From contig NZ_OW711693.1 of assembly GCF_940670685.1 (NCBI RefSeq), positions 1,798,001 through 1,862,000 of the forward strand: a stretch of 64,000 bases of DNA, given 5' to 3'. The translations under genes were made by a program, and so were the position numbers. The DNA is from Anaeropeptidivorans aminofermentans (GTDB lineage Bacteria; Bacillota; Clostridia; Lachnospirales; UBA5962). Numbering within the stretch: the stretch's first letter is position 1; the number at the start of each line of letters is the position of its first letter. This document shows positions 62,575 through 64,000 of this stretch, in pieces. Below the pieces are notes generated by a model, which was given only the letters and a program-made list of their open reading frames with translations, was not told the origin of the DNA and searched no databases.

Positions 62575-63228
62575 ATGGATAAAAAAATTATTATCACAGG
62601 CTTTGATCCTTTCGGCGGAGAAAAAATAAACCCTTCCTATGAGGCTGTAAAAATGCTTCCGGAAACTATTTCAGGGGCAACAATATTTAAAATAGAGCTT
62701 CCTACGGTTTTCGGAAAATCCATAGATGCCTTAAAGAAGGCTATGGCAGAAATAAAACCTGATTATGTAGTTTGCGTAGGCCAATCGGGAGGAAGGTTTG
62801 AAATTACTCCTGAAAGAGTAGCCATAAATGTAAGTGATGCAAGAATTCCCGATAACGAAGGCCAAAGCCCCATAGATGAGCCTATTTTTGCTGATGGAGA
62901 AAATGCTTATTTTACAAAGCTTCCAATAAAAGCAATGGTAAAGGCCCTTAAAGAAAATAATATTCCAGGGGCGGTTTCCAATACGGCAGGCACCTATGTA
63001 TGCAACCATATTATGTACGGCCTTTTATATTTAATTAATACATATGAGGAATTTAAAGATATAAAAGGCGGATTTATTCATGTGCCTTACTGTACAGAGC
63101 AGGTAATAGACAAAAGAAACGAGCCTTCTCTCACGAGAGAGCAAATAAGCAAAGGCCTTGAAATTTGTATTGAAGCTTTAATAAATAACACTGAAGATAT
63201 AAAAGAGCAAAACGGAGCCATATGCTAA
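62575..63228 (+). CDS. pcp: Pyrrolidone-carboxylate peptidase
   Basis: This 217-residue C15 peptidase has [15 protein letters not shown] at the start, catalytic Glu in [12 protein letters not shown] (about 79-82), Cys in [10 protein letters not shown] (about 143) and His in FIHVPYC (about 167). It removes N-terminal pyroglutamate from peptides. I use the ATG at 62575, behind AAGGGGG; an earlier frame start overlaps ilvA without a site. Confidence 0.94.
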   Translation: MDKKIIITGFDPFGGEKINPSYEAVKMLPETISGATIFKIELPTVFGKSIDALKKAMAEIKPDYVVCVGQSGGRFEITPERVAINVSDARIPDNEGQSPIDEPIFADGENAYFTKLPIKAMVKALKENNIPGAVSNTAGTYVCNHIMYGLLYLINTYEEFKDIKGGFIHVPYCTEQVIDKRNEPSLTREQISKGLEICIEALINNTEDIKEQNGAIC

Positions 63229-63258
63229 AAACCTGCCGGTTAATCCCGGCAGGTTTTA
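63228..63258. terminator. Bidirectional terminator between pcp and the reductase gene
   Basis: AAAACCTGCCGG pairs with CCGGCAGGTTTT around a short loop, with A and T tracts on both sides. It serves both convergent genes. Confidence 0.88.
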
Positions 63259-63261
63259 CTT

Positions 63262-64000
63262 TTAAGCAAGTATAGAACTGTATATATTATACCCTCCGCT
63301 TAAATTATAGCAGTCATAGCCTTTATTTTTTAACATCATACAAGCAATATAGCTTCTTAAGCCGCTTTGGCATGAAACGTAAACAGGCTTTGCCTGATTA
63401 AGCTTATCTAAATTATTCCTTAATGTGTCAAGTTCTATATGCATAAAGCCTTCAATGCTTCCTCTTGAAACCTCAGGAGCGGTTCTTACATCAAGAAGCT
63501 GAATGCTTCCGTCTCTTGGAAGATTTTTAACATCGTGCCAGTGGAATAATTTTAATTTCCCTGTAATAATGTTTTCTATCATATAGCCTGCCATATTTAC
63601 AGGAGATTTTGCAGAGCTGAAAGGCGGTGCATAACACAATTCAAGGTCAGTAAGATCTTTTGCGGCTCCTTTAAACCTTATTGCTGTTGCGATAATATCT
63701 ATGGTTTTAGCTACACCGTCAAAGCCGGCTGCCTGGGCGCCAAGAATACGGCCGCTTTCCTTTTCGAAAATAACTTTCATAAATATGGGAAATGCCCCGG
63801 GATAATATGTCGCATGGGAAAAGGGGTATAGAAATATTTTTTCGTAATTTAAGCCTGCCATGGTGGCATTTTTTTCATTTATTCCTGTGGAGGCCACCGC
63901 CATATCGAATATTTTTATGATGGAGGAGCCTTGTGTTCCCGTATATTTAGAATTTAATCCGCAAATATTATCTGCCGCTATTCTTCCCTGCTTATTCGCA
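63262..64000 (-). CDS. CoA-disulfide reductase-type flavoprotein with rhodanese domain (N-terminus outside window)
   Basis: The frame is open to the window's right edge; about 245 residues are visible. They hold the end of a pyridine-nucleotide-disulfide oxidoreductase (GRIAADNICG, FDMAVASTG, then the dimerisation domain with GAQAAGFDGVAKTIDIIATAI), followed by a C-terminal rhodanese domain (about the last 95 residues) with active Cys in VSCQSGLRS. This build is known from CoA-disulfide reductases and NADH oxidases that reduce polysulfide or CoA-linked disulfides. It may join SodA in oxidative-stress defence. The catalytic Cys of the reductase would be outside the window. Confidence 0.88.
   Translation of the reverse strand, partial: ANKQGRIAADNICGLNSKYTGTQGSSIIKIFDMAVASTGINEKNATMAGLNYEKIFLYPFSHATYYPGAFPIFMKVIFEKESGRILGAQAAGFDGVAKTIDIIATAIRFKGAAKDLTDLELCYAPPFSSAKSPVNMAGYMIENIITGKLKLFHWHDVKNLPRDGSIQLLDVRTAPEVSRGSIEGFMHIELDTLRNNLDKLNQAKPVYVSCQSGLRSYIACMMLKNKGYDCYNLSGGYNIYSSILA

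Overview
The window is a 64 kb stretch of a low-GC, Gram-positive anaerobe of the class Clostridia. The evidence is a CIRCE-controlled groES-groEL operon, two T-box leaders, strong AGGAGG-type ribosome binding sites with GTG and TTG starts, the Clostridia-type IspH-ribosomal protein S1 fusion, Pta-AckA acetate fermentation, lipoprotein ABC transporters and a sigma-D-like promoter ahead of chemotaxis genes. I cannot name the genus. No rRNA, tRNA or CRISPR array is visible.

Layout. 1-5 kb (minus): an edge-truncated uncharacterised gene, then a surface-glycan set (GtrA flippase-like, GtrB-like transferase, a double GT-C mannosyltransferase fusion). 5-9 kb: 8-oxoguanine glycosylase, DUF554 membrane protein, groES-groEL. 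9-12.4 kb: tryptophan T-box, a recurring RNA-like element, a Trp-containing leader peptide, and the trpXYZ ABC transporter. 12.4-16 kb: tmcAL, an acetyltransferase, a stalk-domain exported protein. 16-21 kb: cheR-cheA-cheW-cheB. 21-24 kb (minus): an ABC importer of the nitrate/sulfonate/thiamine-precursor class. 25-31.4 kb: pta-ackA, DUF177-rpmF, plsX, acpP, rnc. 31.5-37.5 kb: RpiR-type regulator, flavoprotein, aroH, cmk, plsC, ispH-rpsA. 37.9-40.5 kb (minus): lysA, aroC. 41-48 kb: acetyltransferase, SpoU methyltransferase, cyclophilin, a HAMP-like membrane protein, a GerMN lipoprotein, rsmA, and a repeat-containing protein of unknown function. 48-55 kb: SDR, phosphoglucomutase, acetyltransferase, an IS200/IS605 insertion, a DUF4430 lipoprotein, iadA. 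55-64 kb: superoxide dismutase, leucine T-box with leuA, orphan histidine kinase, AI-2E-type exporter, HAD phosphatase, threonine dehydratase, pyrrolidone-carboxylate peptidase, and the C-terminal part of a rhodanese-linked disulfide reductase.

The genes themselves are mostly conserved housekeeping. The unusual content is between them. I see four or five families of dispersed intergenic repeats: (1) a two-hairpin element whose stems keep pairing through sequence changes; (2) MITE-like inverted-repeat elements with TATAGTAAATTT ends; (3) repeats that combine an extended -10 promoter (TTATGRTATAAT) with hairpins; (4) a longer degenerate element near 24.2 and 39.3 kb; (5) a short motif near 15.8 and 48.1 kb. 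Other points are a UGG-containing leader ORF behind a UGG-specifier T-box, an rsmA gene whose only plausible start codon is ATC, and a CheA with two copies of a P2-like module.

All functional calls rest on reading motifs by eye; no database search was run.
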